Source: Histoplasma ohiense
Lineage: Eukaryota; Ascomycota; Eurotiomycetes; Onygenales; Ajellomycetaceae
Assembly (NCBI GenBank): GCA_017607445.1
Contig: JAEVHH010000005.1
Location: 1,059,001-1,123,000 of the forward strand
DNA length: 64,000 nt
Reading direction: 5' to 3'
The notes below the pieces were generated by a model that was not told where the DNA came from, ran no database searches, and worked only from the letters and a program-made list of their open reading frames with translations. This document shows, piece after piece, positions 35,488 to 47,653 of this stretch; position 1 is the stretch's first letter, and each line of letters begins with the position of its first letter. A program made the translations under genes and the position numbers.

Positions 35488-36939
35488 CTCTTTTGATTGG
35501 CATTCAACGGCCCCGCACGTTAAGATTTCTTGGGAGGGAAACTAAATGTCCGCTGGGGAAGAACAGCTTTTATATCACGTCTTCGGACCATCGCAATTTC
35601 GCAAGGAAGAATGACGACATTGAACATTCCTTCGAAAGAAGAATAGAAGGAAAGACAAAAGCTCTGCATCGGTCCACATAAGCCGATACCATTGCCGTTA
35701 TCGCTAACAAGGGAACCGTGGGGCAACCCATAGTTTGTCGCCAGTTAGTCCCGAGTGGGGCAAGATCCAGGTTACTTTCGGCCCAGCCTGCTCGCCACAC
35801 CCTTTTTGAACTTAGCTTCCGCACATTAACACGGGGTGTTTCTCATCAATTTGTGGATAAGATTGAAAATGCATTCAGCAGTGTGGTGTATCTCGGGGCA
35901 GACGCACCGCCGTTGACCAAAGAGATGACGCTGAGTCTTGTTGATGATGCCCTGCGGCTCTTGGACCACGTGGTTTAGTCATCGCCTGCATCGTCGTCTT
36001 CTTAGTTGTAACTTGCGGACGCTTGTTGGCATTCGCACTTGGCTGTTGATGCACTCTGTCATCTGGACGGAAGCTTTTTATCTGCGGAATGTTTCCCGCA
36101 CGAAAATCCTCGATATTTCTACGGCCTTTAGGCATGGGTTCTTACTAATGGCCTCACTGTATGAGTTAGTTAGGGGCCAACATGAGGAGTAAGCGTCGGA
36201 GACATATTAAAAGGGAAGAAAAAGTCAAAGTACAACAAGTAAAAGAAAAAGAGACGAAGAACGTCCTCGGAGGATGGAGAGAGAGCTTCGACTGGCCGGA
36301 ATATGATGTGAATGATAGTCCAATTGGCAACCTTTACTTATGTCCCCAAAGTCAAGAGCTTCTGTGGCTCTCTCCGTGCGAGTTTCAACCATAGCTACAA
36401 CCAACTTATGTCTTCGATTTCGTCGATGTCGGTGTGTTCGTGACTACTCTGTACTCTTAAATACTTGACACCACATCCTTGTCGCAAAGCTTTTGAGCTG
36501 GAACCCTGACCACCAGAACTGTCACTTGCCCCTGTTCGTCCTGGACTCATAATACCCTGACTGTTCGGAGTCAGATGAACCGAGTCTAGGCTGACAAAAT
36601 GACTTCGGATATGACTTGAAGAAGAGAACCAAAAGCTCGCTCTTCAAGCTTCCCTACACTGTCATCCAACAATCCAGTTGAAACCCCAAGATTCAAAATG
36701 GGCCGAACACTCGGGTGGCAGAAAGCTTTTTAAAACAACATCATGAATTGGTGGTAGAGACCATCCAACAATGGTTATTTAATCGCCAACATCTTCTTTC
36801 CGTCGTTGCAACAGTCGCATTATTCCATGCCGGCCTCCTTCGATATCACCGCTTTCTTCAGCACTCGCCACGCAGAGATGACTGAAAGAAAGGAAAAAAC
36901 AAACCCCTCTAGCACAGCCCTACACTCGGAAAACGCTTC
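35488..36939. other. Intergenic region, possible gene relic
   Basis: No intact gene is seen. A plus-strand frame at about 35815-35978 has protein-like composition (FVDKIENAFSSVVYLGADA) and is followed in another frame by a second protein-like stretch to 36192. This might be a decayed gene, but I recognise nothing in it. The rest looks non-coding. Confidence 0.4.
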
Positions 36940-37203
36940 TTACTTTCCCAAAAACTCCTTCAGCAAGTTTCCAGCACCCGGCTTCCTATAAGCAAAGCTG
37001 CGATCTTCCGGCTTCGACTCTTCTCGTCTCTCCTCCTCTCGCTCCTCAGCAGCATGCTTCTGAGCTACTAGCCCAGCAAAATTCTCTTGGTGTTTCGTGT
37101 CATGATGTAGGTGCTCCGGCGGATCGTGGGACCCCAGGTTGGTTGAGCTTCCGACAGTGGAAATAGCATCGCTGCCTTCCGAGCTCTGTCGAGGAGTAGT
37201 CAT
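36940..37203 (-). CDS. Small hydrophilic protein of unknown function, 87 residues
   Basis: This single-exon frame begins at an ATG (37203) and ends in KEFLGK. I do not recognise the product with certainty. It is Ser/Thr-rich at the start (PRQSSEGSDAISTVGSSTNL), with a His-rich middle (PPEHLHHDTKHQENFAGLV). A charged Glu/Arg run (AEEREEERREESKPED) follows, then AYRKPGAGNLLKEFLGK. It has no signal peptide, membrane segment or cysteine. The composition and the ordered C-terminal motif look like a real fungal small protein rather than a chance frame, but I cannot give a role. It stands alone, with more than 1.4 kb of non-coding DNA on each side. Confidence 0.6.
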   Translation of the reverse strand: MTTPRQSSEGSDAISTVGSSTNLGSHDPPEHLHHDTKHQENFAGLVAQKHAAEEREEERREESKPEDRSFAYRKPGAGNLLKEFLGK

Positions 37204-38272
37204 TTTTGTTTCTGGTTTTTTTTTTTTTTCCCTCCCAAAATATATAAGTATATCTTAGCGCTCTTGTGCCAGATGTTGGAAATTACTTGACATTTGTTCT
37301 TTGTTCTCTGGTTTCGTATGCGTGCTCTGTTTACTGGAATGTACTGTACATGTACTATAGATATGGAGCTTATCCTTCTCACAGTCAGCTCTGATATACA
37401 GTCAACTCAGGAGTGGGAGGTATTAACATCCGACAAACGTACTAGTACATATGGAAATATCCCGCATTGTAGTCACGACACTGGATGTAAATGCCGTAAA
37501 TGTAACTTACTCCTCGCAGCAATGAGCTACAAGTATTTAAGCAGCAGCAACAAAAGTGTGGTTGTCTGGTGACATCATCCCTCTGCGGGCGTGAAACCAG
37601 AGCCAAGAAAAGACCCTGAGGTAGAAGGGTACTGTAGTACAACTCAACGCCCTGTCCAAATAAAACCTACCACACGCATTCAGACAGCAGATATTTAACA
37701 TTTGTTCCACTTAGCGATGTCTCGTCAGCTGCTTGATCTTTTGCGGGCAAGTCGTGGAACATGCGCTTCCATTAGTGCCCTTCAGCTCCTGAGTGCAATA
37801 GTTTTGTTGTCCCAAGCAAAGGATCACATTCCTCCCGAATAATCAACCTGTTTGGAAAACATTAAAATCAGAAAAAGGCCGGGAAAGAAAATATGCCTGA
37901 CTTCTCAATAGATATGCTTTGTAATTTATATTTATTCGACGACGGCGGGTTAAAACTATCCATCAACTAAGACTCAGCCATGAGGGATGCCTGAGATAAT
38001 TGCTATTACGACAAGGTATTTTGCAAGGCTACACTGCTTCTCCGCCCCTCTCCTCTTAATATTTCGGGCAAGGAAACTTGAATGTTTCTGGGAGAAAGGA
38101 GAGACAGAGAAAAAAGAGAAAAATCCCAGCTTATATATACCAAGAAGACCCCATTGTGAACGCCATTGTCTTGCGCCTCTTTTCCTGTGAGAAAAAAAAT
38201 AATAAACATAATAAACGCACGAAGCAACGACTCTCCCTCCAACCCCCATCCAGAGAAGGAAGAGACAAGGCC

Positions 38273-38306
<34 letters not shown>

Positions 38307-38808
38307 AAAGAAAAGAGAAGAGAAAAGAGCAAGAGAAACGGTCCACTAAACCCCAAGTCTGTATCGCAGGGGTCATAATGAATCATACATGAAAACAATC
38401 CCCATCCCCTCACAACAACCTATACACAACTATCGATTTTTCAGCCCTAGGCACAATCCAATACCTCTCCTGTTACCAAAATTATAAAACATAGAACCGG
38501 ACAAATGATTAGCTCCAGGGCTTTCCCAAGTCCACAACCAAGCTTTCTCGGGCCGAAAAAGAAAAAGAAGGGGGGGGGGCGGGGCGGGAGGGAATAGCGA
38601 GATAGGCACTGAAAACACTGAAAGTGAGATAGAAAGACAACCCAGGTATCTCAAGAAAATCGAAAAGCTGGAAAGCCAAAGCAAAGACCAAAATAATCTC
38701 CTTTCTTGCTAGAACCAGCCACAGCCCATCCAAAAATGTCAACAAGGGAAACTATCAAGGTGACCAAAGGTCGTTTCCAAGATAGATAAAAAAAGTGACA
38801 AGACAATA
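37204..38808. other. Intergenic region, no gene seen
   Basis: This lies between the small protein gene and the 3' end of rad21. It contains an A26 run at 38277-38302 and a G-rich run near 38571-38585. Frames on the minus strand over the poly-T are Phe-rich artefacts. Confidence 0.65.
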
Positions 38809-40673
38809 TCAAACCGCGACTTCTGTTGTCTGTGTGGCTATTTCGCCTCCGGCTTCCGTTTCTGCCCATGATCCCCATAGGCCCTGCTTGGCACTGATCT
38901 TTAGGCGACCACCAATCGTACCATGGTGCTGCTCAACTTTCACAGCGTCTTTCGTGGCTAACACAAGTACCTCGAAAAACATCTTGGTCGCATCACTCTT
39001 GGTCGTGGTCCCCTCGGGGAGGAGATCTTGGAAGATAACGCTACTCTTCTTCGATCGTGAAGAACCTTCACCTCCGAATCGGTCGCGTAACAAGTGAACG
39101 GCGTGCTTTGTTCCAAGAGAGATAGGTCCGCTTTCTGCGGGATAGACGGTGCTGCTAGAGTCGTTGAAGCCCTCCGCTTGATAGCCGGGAACTTCGTCAT
39201 CGGACATGTAGTGCGCTTGTTCCTCATCGCCTGCAATGTGGATCTCAGATTGCTGGTTCAGAGTGGTGTCTCCGCCAAGCTCGATGCCTTCGTCCGCATG
39301 TAGGAAACCGCTGTCTTCATCAAGGTCAAGCTGGGGCATTTTGTCAGCTCCATCAACATCCATATCGGCAACTCCGCTGTCTCGCTTTCGCTTAAGCTCG
39401 CTCGCCTGTCGCACAGCATCAATTGACAACATTTCGCGCAATTCCGGAGCCCAGTTTTCGTTGTTACCGCTCATAACACTTGACACGAAATCACCGTTCT
39501 TTTGCATATTCATTAGAGTCAGTAAAAAAGGGTCGCGTGGCAAAATCGAGGCCGGTTTCAAGATACTTGATCGATCAGCTTGTTGTTCTTTGATTTGATG
39601 GCTTGAGATGACAGTATCGGCATCTGGCTGGAGAATTTTTCTTCTTTTGACTCTCTGAGTTTGGCGGACAGTTTCATGCATAAAAGAGTCTTCAAGGTCT
39701 CGCACGACACTAGACCGCACAGATGAAAGTGGAGATTGAGAATCCCTAAGGAATTCGCTGGGCTCTTCCGCAGGTACCACTGTTGTGTCTTCTTCGGCAA
39801 TAGGAACTCCCAACTCTTCGTCAACACCACCCATAAGCACATCATCATCCTGATGCAAGAAGTTATCCACATTGTCATGCGCATCTACTTCATCCTCTGG
39901 TTTGTTGAATTGGATTCCAACATCACCATGATCGAGCTCCAAATCATCGTTGAACGCCCTTTGGTCGTCGCTGAAAAGGTCTTCGCCAACCGGTCGTGGA
40001 GCAGGTGCATCTCGTCCCACTTCAATGCTCATGTCGTGGCCTAAAGGCATGTCGTCCTCGCCTAAATCAAGAACAAGACCGGTATCATCTTCCAAGTGGG
40101 GTCTCTCGATGGGCGTCGCGAACCGCCGACTAGGGGTGCTGTCCGGAAGCAGCTGGCTCGACCAACCTAGCGACGATGCAGGCCTTTTGCCTTCAGTCCC
40201 TACTTGTGGCATGGGTTGTGAGAACAAAACAGAGGTATCCAAGTTCATAAATAGATCAGACTCCGTAAGCACATCTGGCAGAGTAATTCCACCAGCGGGG
40301 AGGGTGACGGAGGTGGGGAGATCATTGTTGTTTGTCAATCGAAAAGCCTAAATGGGCGGTTAGCAAAACCAAGTTCATCTCCCAAGAATTCGTGAATAGT
40401 CATACGAACCATTTTAATCTTCATTAAAGCCTCGTTGCAGTCATCAAGAAGATATCTAGTTTTCCTGCTGTAGATGCGGACAACACCCAACAACAGCTGA
40501 CCACTCAACCGCAACGCCATGGGCGCTTGGCCCTGGTCGACAATCGCGCTGACACTGCTTTCGATGTCAGATTGCAGAATATGGGATTTTGTCAGTTTGC
40601 GTTCGAGGTTCGCGGACAGCCAGACTCGAGCCAGGGGCCCGGTCTTCGATAACAGCGTCTCCGAGTAAAACAT
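38809..40673 (-). CDS. rad21: Cohesin kleisin subunit Rad21/Scc1/Mcd1
   Basis: This mitotic cohesin subunit closes the Smc1-Smc3 ring and is cut by separase at anaphase. Exons 40673-40410 and 40347-38809 on the minus strand give 600 residues. The N-terminal kleisin domain, which binds Smc3, begins MFYSETLLSKTGPLARVWLS and runs through LLDDCNEALMKIKM to the splice, then AFRL. The middle is acidic and disordered, and contains SIEVGR at residues 195-200, which matches the separase cleavage consensus. The C-terminal winged-helix domain, which binds Smc1, has ATKMFFEVLVLATKDAVKVE. The intron has a GTTCGT donor and a CTAAC branch point. The gene is divergent from pmr1, and upstream MCB-like sites suggest G1/S expression. 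Confidence 0.95.
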
Positions 40674-41462
40674 GGCGAAGGTATGGAATTAAAAATGTCG
40701 CGTATGATTAGCGTAGATGTTTTCTTAAGTAATTCCGGATGCGAGAACGCGAGTCAACAACCAGTGCGACCAGTATGTCGACCCGCGGTCATCGACGCGC
40801 TGGGGCTCCAAAAATAAAAAGTGTCCAACAAATTGCGACCTTGCGCGACGGGTCCCGATCCCAAAGGCAATAATACAATCACGTATCCAAATCCAATCAG
40901 AGATATAGAGTGATAGACTGTTCCAAGAGATAGATGCTGAGACGGAACTGGAGTCGAGTGCTGCGATGAGTCTACAAGGAGTCGGCGGCGGGAGGAAAGG
41001 CGAGGGGTTGGGAGATGGGAAGCGCGTTTGTTTGAAATTCCAGGGTGGTTTGCTCAGAAGAGCAAAGAATGGGGTGGCTGGAAATCACGTGGTAGTTCTG
41101 CTGAGTCATCAGCGCTTGGCAGAGCTAACTCCTAAGTGAGCTATGGAAAGGCCAGACGTGAATCTTTTTTTTTTGAAGACAGCTTTACCACACAGTCTGC
41201 AGCGATACGGAGGAAGTCCTTCAATCTGCGATTGTAATTTGGAAGATACTCGAATTTCCATTCTCGTGCAATCGTCATTTTCATCTGCTAACACATTGTG
41301 TTAATAATATTTGTCGTCGAATCTTTAACTAGCCGTCTCTCGTTCGAAGTCCAGCCGACTGATATATGCCTTCACTGCTCCCGCTGTAACCCCGGCTTCT
41401 GCCAGCCCCGTAACTGTCTCGGGATGCCTGACTGGAGCATCGCTTCCTCCGCCTCCTGAGCT
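40674..41462. other. Divergent promoter region rad21/pmr1
   Basis: This 789 bp spacer is shared by two divergent genes. A minus-strand frame at 41109-41294 contains CRLCGK but has no ATG at its start and no plausible splice partner, so I treat it as chance. Confidence 0.6.
40698..40752. promoter_or_regulatory. MCB-like elements upstream of rad21
   Basis: TCGCGT (the reverse of ACGCGA) at 40698-40703 and ACGCGA at 40747-40752 lie 25-80 bp upstream of the rad21 start; a further ACGCGC is at 40795-40800. In yeast, MCD1 is an MBF-regulated G1/S gene, so these are reasonable candidate sites. They are degenerate and unproven. Confidence 0.4.
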
Positions 41463-44400
41463 ATGTCAGGATTTCCGCCCCCGCTTCACTCAGTCCCTCC
41501 TCCCTACGTCGTCCCTAATTCCTCCCGACAGACTCCTTCTCCCCATCGCAAGAGCACTGTCGTATCATCTTCAAGCACATCCACATACTCGAGGCTCAGT
41601 CCACAGGAAGTCGCCGACCGTTTACAAACATCTCTTTCTCATGGCCTCTCCCCAGCAGATGCACATACAAGATTGCTACGAGATGGCCCGAACGAGCTCT
41701 CCTCTGAGGACCCGGAACCTCTCTGGATGCGATTTCTTAAGCAGTTTAAAGAGCCATTGATATTGTTGCTTTTGGCTTCTGCTGCGATTTCTTTCTTCAT
41801 GAGCAATTACGATGATGCAATCAGCATTGCACTTGCAGTTACAATTGTCGTCAGTGTCGGGTTTGTGCAGGAGTACAGGTCAGAGAAGTCGTTGGAGGCA
41901 TTGAATAGGATGGTGCCGCATTATGCCCATCTAATTCGCAATGTACATCACCGTGACTCACTCGGACATGTCGCACCTCAAACTGCAAATGGGGTAGCAG
42001 AATTGGAGCTGCAAGGGTTGATGACAGATGGGCCCCACCCAGTGACGTCCTCTCCAAAGGCATCTACAACAGTTCTGGCAAGCCAATTGGTCCCTGGCGA
42101 TTTGGTTCTATTCTCGACGGGTGATAGAATTCCTGCAGATCTCCGCATCTTCAGCTCTACCGGCCTTTCAATTGACGAATCCAACCTTACCGGAGAAAAC
42201 GAACCAGTTGCCAAATCTTCTGAATCACTGGGTAATGCAAATGGCTCACTTCAGTCAATCAAAAAAAATACTGGGTCCATTTCCCCCTATTACCATTCAC
42301 CAGCCGCTGGGACGGTTGGGACTGACCTTCGATTGAACGAACAGCATAACATTGCTTTCATGGGTACTTTGGTGCGATCCGGCTATGGTCAGGGAATTGT
42401 TATAGCTACTGGGTCTAATACAGAATTTGGGAGCATCTCTGCCTCTCTTCGAGAAATCGAAAGTCCCCGAACGCCACTCCAATTGTCAATGGACCGACTG
42501 GGTCAAGAGCTGAGTTACGTGTCATTTGCAGTTATTGGATTAATCGTCCTGATCGGACTATTACAAGGTAGAAAATTGTTGGATATGTTCACCATTGGTG
42601 TATCTTTGGCAGTCGCTGCTATTCCAGAGGGTCTTCCAATCATCGTTACTGTTACTTTAGCACTTGGAGTCTTCCGAATGGCGAGAAGAGGCGCCATCGT
42701 TCGAAGGTTACCTAGTGTTGAGACGTTAGGTTCTGTCAACGTCGTCTGCAGTGACAAAACAGGCACCTTGACGCTCAATCACATGACAGTTACGAAGATG
42801 TGGCATTTCGATTGCGACGCTCCTTTCGAAGTAAACAGAGACAGCAGGTCAGTGAATGCGAGCCCCGCTGCACGTACTATCCTTCGTGTCGGTAACATTG
42901 CCAATAATGCTCGTCTATCCCGCGCGCATGCCAATTCACCAGCCACTGCTGCCTCCGCTGCCATATTATCCTCAACTGTGGATCAAACTTCCGGTGCAAT
43001 TAGAAGTCGATGGGTTGGCCAGCCTACAGATGTCGCCATTTTAGATTTATTAGATGCGTTCGCTGAGGATGATGTTCGAGACCACATAAGCTCCCGTGTG
43101 GCGGAAACCCCTTTTAGCTCAGAGCGAAAATGGATGGGAGTGGTCATTGGTGGCGGCAGCCATCTGTCGGAGAACGGATTTGGCAACGGTGGTTGTCCCG
43201 AAACTGCATACATTAAAGGTTCCATAGAAGAAGTTCTCAAGCGTTGTGATACATACTTAACCAAAGACGGCCGGGAAGTAATTCTAGACGAAACGAGACG
43301 GCAGATAGTAAGAGAGGCAGCTGAATCCATGGCAAGAGAAGGATTGAGAGTACTTGGCTTCGCAAGCGGTCCGGTTAGAGATATCGGAAGAGGGAGTCGT
43401 CCATTGGGCAGCCGAAGCCCAACACCTGGCCATTCGGAGAAAATCCAGTCCAAAGATGACGACCTTTATACAGGCCTTGTATTTTCTGGCCTTGTCGGGA
43501 TGAATGATCCACCCCGAAAAGATGTCCACCGAGCGCTCCGCAAACTGATGGCTGGCGGAGTCAGAGTCATAATGATCACAGGCGATGCGGAGACAACGGC
43601 GGTGGCTATTGCAAGGAAACTTGGAATGCCTGTTAATACATCGCCCTCGGCTCGAGAGGTACTCAGGGGAGAAGACGTAGACCGCATGAGCACTGACGAA
43701 TTGGCGCAGACGATTTCTGCAACTTCCATATTCGCGCGAACTAGTCCGGATCATAAGATGAAAATTGTGCGAGCCCTTCAATCGCGCGGGAATGTTGTTG
43801 CAATGACAGGTGATGGCGTCAATGATGCACCTGCCCTGAAGAAGGCAGACATTGGAATCTCAATGGGTCGATTAGGTACCGATGTCGCCAAGGAAGCGGC
43901 AGATATGATTTTAACGGATGACGATTTCTCAACGATTCTACGAGCCATTGAGCAAGGCAAGGGAATTTTCTATAATATCCAAAATTTCATCACATTTCAA
44001 CTGAGCACCAGCGTTGCGGCATTGAGCCTTGTACTCTTCAGCACAACACTGGGATTCAAAAACCCGCTTAATGCGATGCAGATATTATGGATCAGTATGT
44101 TCCTCCCCGCTTCTTCTCCCATTCAACACTGGACAGGCAGCCCAAAATACTGATCACCATCTCCCATACAGACATCCTCATGGACGGCCCACCGGCCCAA
44201 TCCCTCGGTGTTGAGCCTGTCGATCCCTCCATCATGAGCCGCCCCCCACGCTCCAAACATGCCCGTGTACTTACCAAACCATTGATCCGCCGCGTCCTCA
44301 CCTCCGCACTCCTAATAATGCTCGGAACGTTTGCCATCTACATCCACGAAATGTCCGACCATACGGATGAAGTCTCGGGGGCTCGCTCGCGCATCGTCAC

Positions 44401-44761
44401 CAGTCGCGACACTACCATGACATTCACCTGTTTCGTGTTATTCGACATGTTCAACGCACTTACGTGTCGGTCAGAAACTAAGTCCATCCTACGTGGAGAG
44501 TTGCCGCTATTCGGCAATAAGATGTTCAACTACGCGGTCCTCGGCTCTTTGGTAGGGCAGGCATGCGTTATCTATTTGCCGCTCTTGCAGGGCATTTTCC
44601 AGACGGAGGCGATTAGGTTGTGGGATCTATGTGTCCTTGTTTGCATTTCTAGTACGGTGTTTTGGGTTGATGAGGGGCGGAAATATCTGGCGTGGCGGAA
44701 GAGGAATGGTGGGGTGGGAATATCTGGCATGAGGATTGGTGGGTATAGTGTTAATGTGTGA
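41463..44761 (+). CDS. pmr1: Golgi Ca2+/Mn2+-transporting P-type ATPase (Pmr1/SPCA)
   Basis: This pump loads Ca2+ and Mn2+ into the Golgi, supplying glycosyltransferases and removing excess Mn2+. Exons 41463-44094 and 44172-44761 give 1073 residues. The phosphorylated Asp is D431 in SDKTGTLT. Helix M4 carries AIPEGLPIIVTVTLALG, the cation-binding PEGLP. The actuator domain has the TGE motif within SNLTGENEPVAK. The hinge is MTGDGVNDAPALKKADIGIS. Helix M6 crosses the splice and reads WINILMDGPPAQSLG, with N878 and D882 matching the Asn and Asp that set Ca/Mn selectivity in Pmr1-type pumps. About 45 N-terminal residues are Pro/Ser rich and disordered. It is convergent with the ammonium transporter gene. 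Confidence 0.96.
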
Positions 44762-45818
44762 GACTGTCTACGAAGTATGGAATGAGCAAAGGCGCGTGGG
44801 AGAGCTAGGTGGGCGTTCCGTGATTTAATGACGAGATCTTTATCCTATTTTTACATATTCTTGTATATCGCGCTTTAGATCACATTTGTTCTATTATTTT
44901 TTTTATTTTTTATTTTTTTATCCTTCTATGATCTGTTGCTCAGTGTTTTGTTTAGCGATTGTTCCATTATTCTTTCTCTTCAGTTTCCTGATATGCCACT
45001 TCCTCTCTCCTCCTCCCCAACTATATCTCATTACATCGTCGGAATAGACAAAGGGAGGATCAGTGCTTTTATCATTCTTTGTACAGTACGGATTATTGTA
45101 TGCATTTTCTACTTGTACTGTACGATAGCACATCCTCATACCCCACATACTACACCGCCCAATCATTCTAGTTAAAACAAACACTTGGTTTTGCCTGCTG
45201 TCGATGAATATAAAAGAGCCAGCGGCCTTTAAAAAAAAAAAAAAAAAACCATATAAAATCCAGCGTATCCTGAATGGTCCAACCTCATGAACCTTATCAT
45301 GACCAAAACTCTTATCTCCAGGCGCTGGAACTCATTTCATCGGTGTCCAGAGTTCCAATTAATCGTGGTTAAAGTTAAGCCTGCAGAAAACAAAGCATGA
45401 TCTGGCCAGAACGTACGTCCCATCTTTCTTCAGACCGATCTTACACGAGTGACTTGACAATGACTTGGTTAAGCGCGCGGAAACTCGGGCCGGATCGCGC
45501 CTAGTTATACCTCATCCAACAAATTCGGTGACACGGCTCAAAGGTGACAAGGGGATATTCCGTTGCAACTTTCTAACTTTGAACTGAATCAACAATCAAC
45601 CATGAGAGGGAATATATATAGGTTATTATCGAGGTATGTATATATGGAGAACTAAAATCAGCATAACTAACACGGGTATGAAATGGAACACAGGCCCACT
45701 GAAATCGAAAACTATAACTCCTAGACTGGTGACATGTTCTATGTGATCTCAGGAAAAACAAAAAGAAAACTCAAGAAAAGCATAAATTTGCAAAAATGAC
45801 AAAACAATACTGAGAGGT
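44762..45818. other. Convergent intergenic region, no gene seen
   Basis: This holds the 3' flanks of pmr1 and the ammonium transporter. It is AT-rich, with T/A tracts at 44897-44920 and A18 at 45231-45248. No coding region is seen. Confidence 0.65.
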
Positions 45819-47653
45819 TCAGTCTACTTCTACCTTTTCGCTATGACCAAGGTCCGCGGGCTGTGGAGTAGCATTTTTACTCTCATTAATCTCTGAATCA
45901 GCTGGTGTTGATGTTGGTACTGGTCGACTGTTCACCGCCATGGCCACCTTTGTCATCTCGCTGTGTTCGCTAATTCCATAAAGATGAACAGAGGATACAT
46001 CATGGCTTCCTTGGTTCTGTATATGACTCTGCGGCGTCCATGCAAGGTAGTCGCGGCGGACCTCGACATAATCATATGCAAATTCCCCGATTTGGTCGTC
46101 GTCCATTCCCAATAGCTCTGCCTGTTCTGACGCACGCAATTTCAGGCCTGGGATCGCGTTGATGGCGTACGCGATTAGGGCGGATACTACGAAGGTGTAC
46201 GCGCTGGTCGCAAGAATGTAGGCGATCTGGATGTACATTTGTTTGTAGTTGCCAATAAGCCAGCCCCCCACACCCGTTCCAGTGTTTACACCGTCGAGCC
46301 CGTAAATCGCGTCGGTGGCGAAGAAACCGTTGAATATTAATCCGACAATGCCGGAAATGCCGTGCTCAGCGAAGATATCCATGGAGTCGTCGATACGGAT
46401 CCAGTATTTTACTACAGAGAATGTTAGTTGAAATCTTCTTCCTCCTTATTTGACATACCCAGAGAATCATTTCGATTCTCAAGGAAACTGACTTTTTGTA
46501 GCGTAGTTCGCTACGACTCCCGTAACTATCCCAAGCACCACACTTGCCCACGGAGGAATAAAACCGGCAGCAGGAGTTGATGCAACCAAGCCAGATATGG
46601 TACCTGAACACCACCCCACCATAGACCACTTCCGAGCGAGTCGCCAGTCGAAGAGTACCCAAGTAATAGCCGCAAAGCTGGCGGTCAAAATGGCATTCCA
46701 GGATGCGATGACAGCAAGCAGGTTAGCGCCGAAAGCCGAACCACCGTTGAATCCTAGCCACCCAAACCACAGGAAGACAGTTCCCAGGACAATTAACGAG
46801 ACATTATGTGGTCGGAAATTGAGCATCATGCTCTCCTTGCGACGGCCCAAAACCATCGAATATGCAAGCGCAGATAAACCAGATCCAATTTCTACGGGAC
46901 CCCCTCCCGCAAAGTCCAAGACTCCCCATTTGTGAGCCCACCCATTGACATTCCATATCCAACACGTCAGGGGACAATAGACGAGAGTAGCCCAAAAGAA
47001 AGTAAAAACCATGGCAGGTAACAGACGGCCACGCTCAGCCACGGATCCCATTACAATGGCGGCAGTGACCGCACAAAATTGCATCTACCAAACCCTCCTC
47101 AGTCAGCGTCAGATTGCACATCTGTCATAATTAAATTTCCACGCACCTGAAATAAGGCATATAGCAGCTCCGGTATCAGTGGCGACCCGGGACTCGGAGT
47201 TGCGAGCGTCTTCTTGAGGCCAAAGTTTCTCAAATCGCCAATAAACCCGTTCTTTGCGGTGGGGGAGAAGGCGAGCGAGTAGCCCCAGAAATACCACTGG
47301 AAAGTGACGATGGACATGGACCCCATGCACACCCAGATCATACTGAGAGCGGACTTTCGCCTCGCGAGACCTGAGTAGAGGAAGCCCAGGCCGGGAATCA
47401 TGACCATGACCATTGCTGAGGCGACGATTAGGTACGCCTGGTCCCCAGGTTGGAACCATTTGTTTAAATTTTCGACTCCTGGGATTTTATCGGGGTGGTT
47501 AGTGTATTTGCGAGATATCGCTTCTGGGGGTTGGGGAAACTTACGGGAGTTCCCTCCCAGGTCCGAATCGGTTGTGAGCTCGAAGTTTGCTGGCGCACCG
47601 ATCCAGTTGTAGGATGCATAGTCGGGGACATAGGGGCCCGGATCAACCGACAT
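45819..47653 (-). CDS. Ammonium transporter (Amt/Mep/Rh family)
   Basis: This is a plasma-membrane ammonium uptake protein. Exons on the minus strand are 47653-47545, 47478-47147, 47084-46493 and 46411-45819, giving 541 residues. Family motifs are GDQAYLIVASAMVMVMIPGL and FLYSGLARRKSALSM (helices 1-2), GSVAERGRL, DFAGGGPVEIGSG and AEHGISGIVG. The first pore position, usually His, is Glu (E212), while the second pore His is kept (H361). The same pair occurs in yeast Mep1/Mep3-type and, as I recall, MeaA-type carriers. The first intron (47479-47544, 66 bp, CTAAC branch point) keeps the frame, so unspliced RNA would encode 22 extra residues before the first helix; splicing restores GGNSR-VENLNKWF. 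The C-terminal tail of about 110 residues is hydrophilic. Many GATA sites lie upstream. Confidence 0.94.

Noticed and set aside
36182..36394. Basic 70-residue plus-strand frame starting with ATG
   Set aside because: The Lys/Arg/Glu-rich start comes from purine-rich simple sequence and the rest has no recognisable pattern.
41109..41294. Minus-strand frame with CRLCGK, a possible zinc-finger exon in the rad21/pmr1 promoter
   Set aside because: It begins with GTG, has only one Cys pair, and no exon with matching phase was found nearby.
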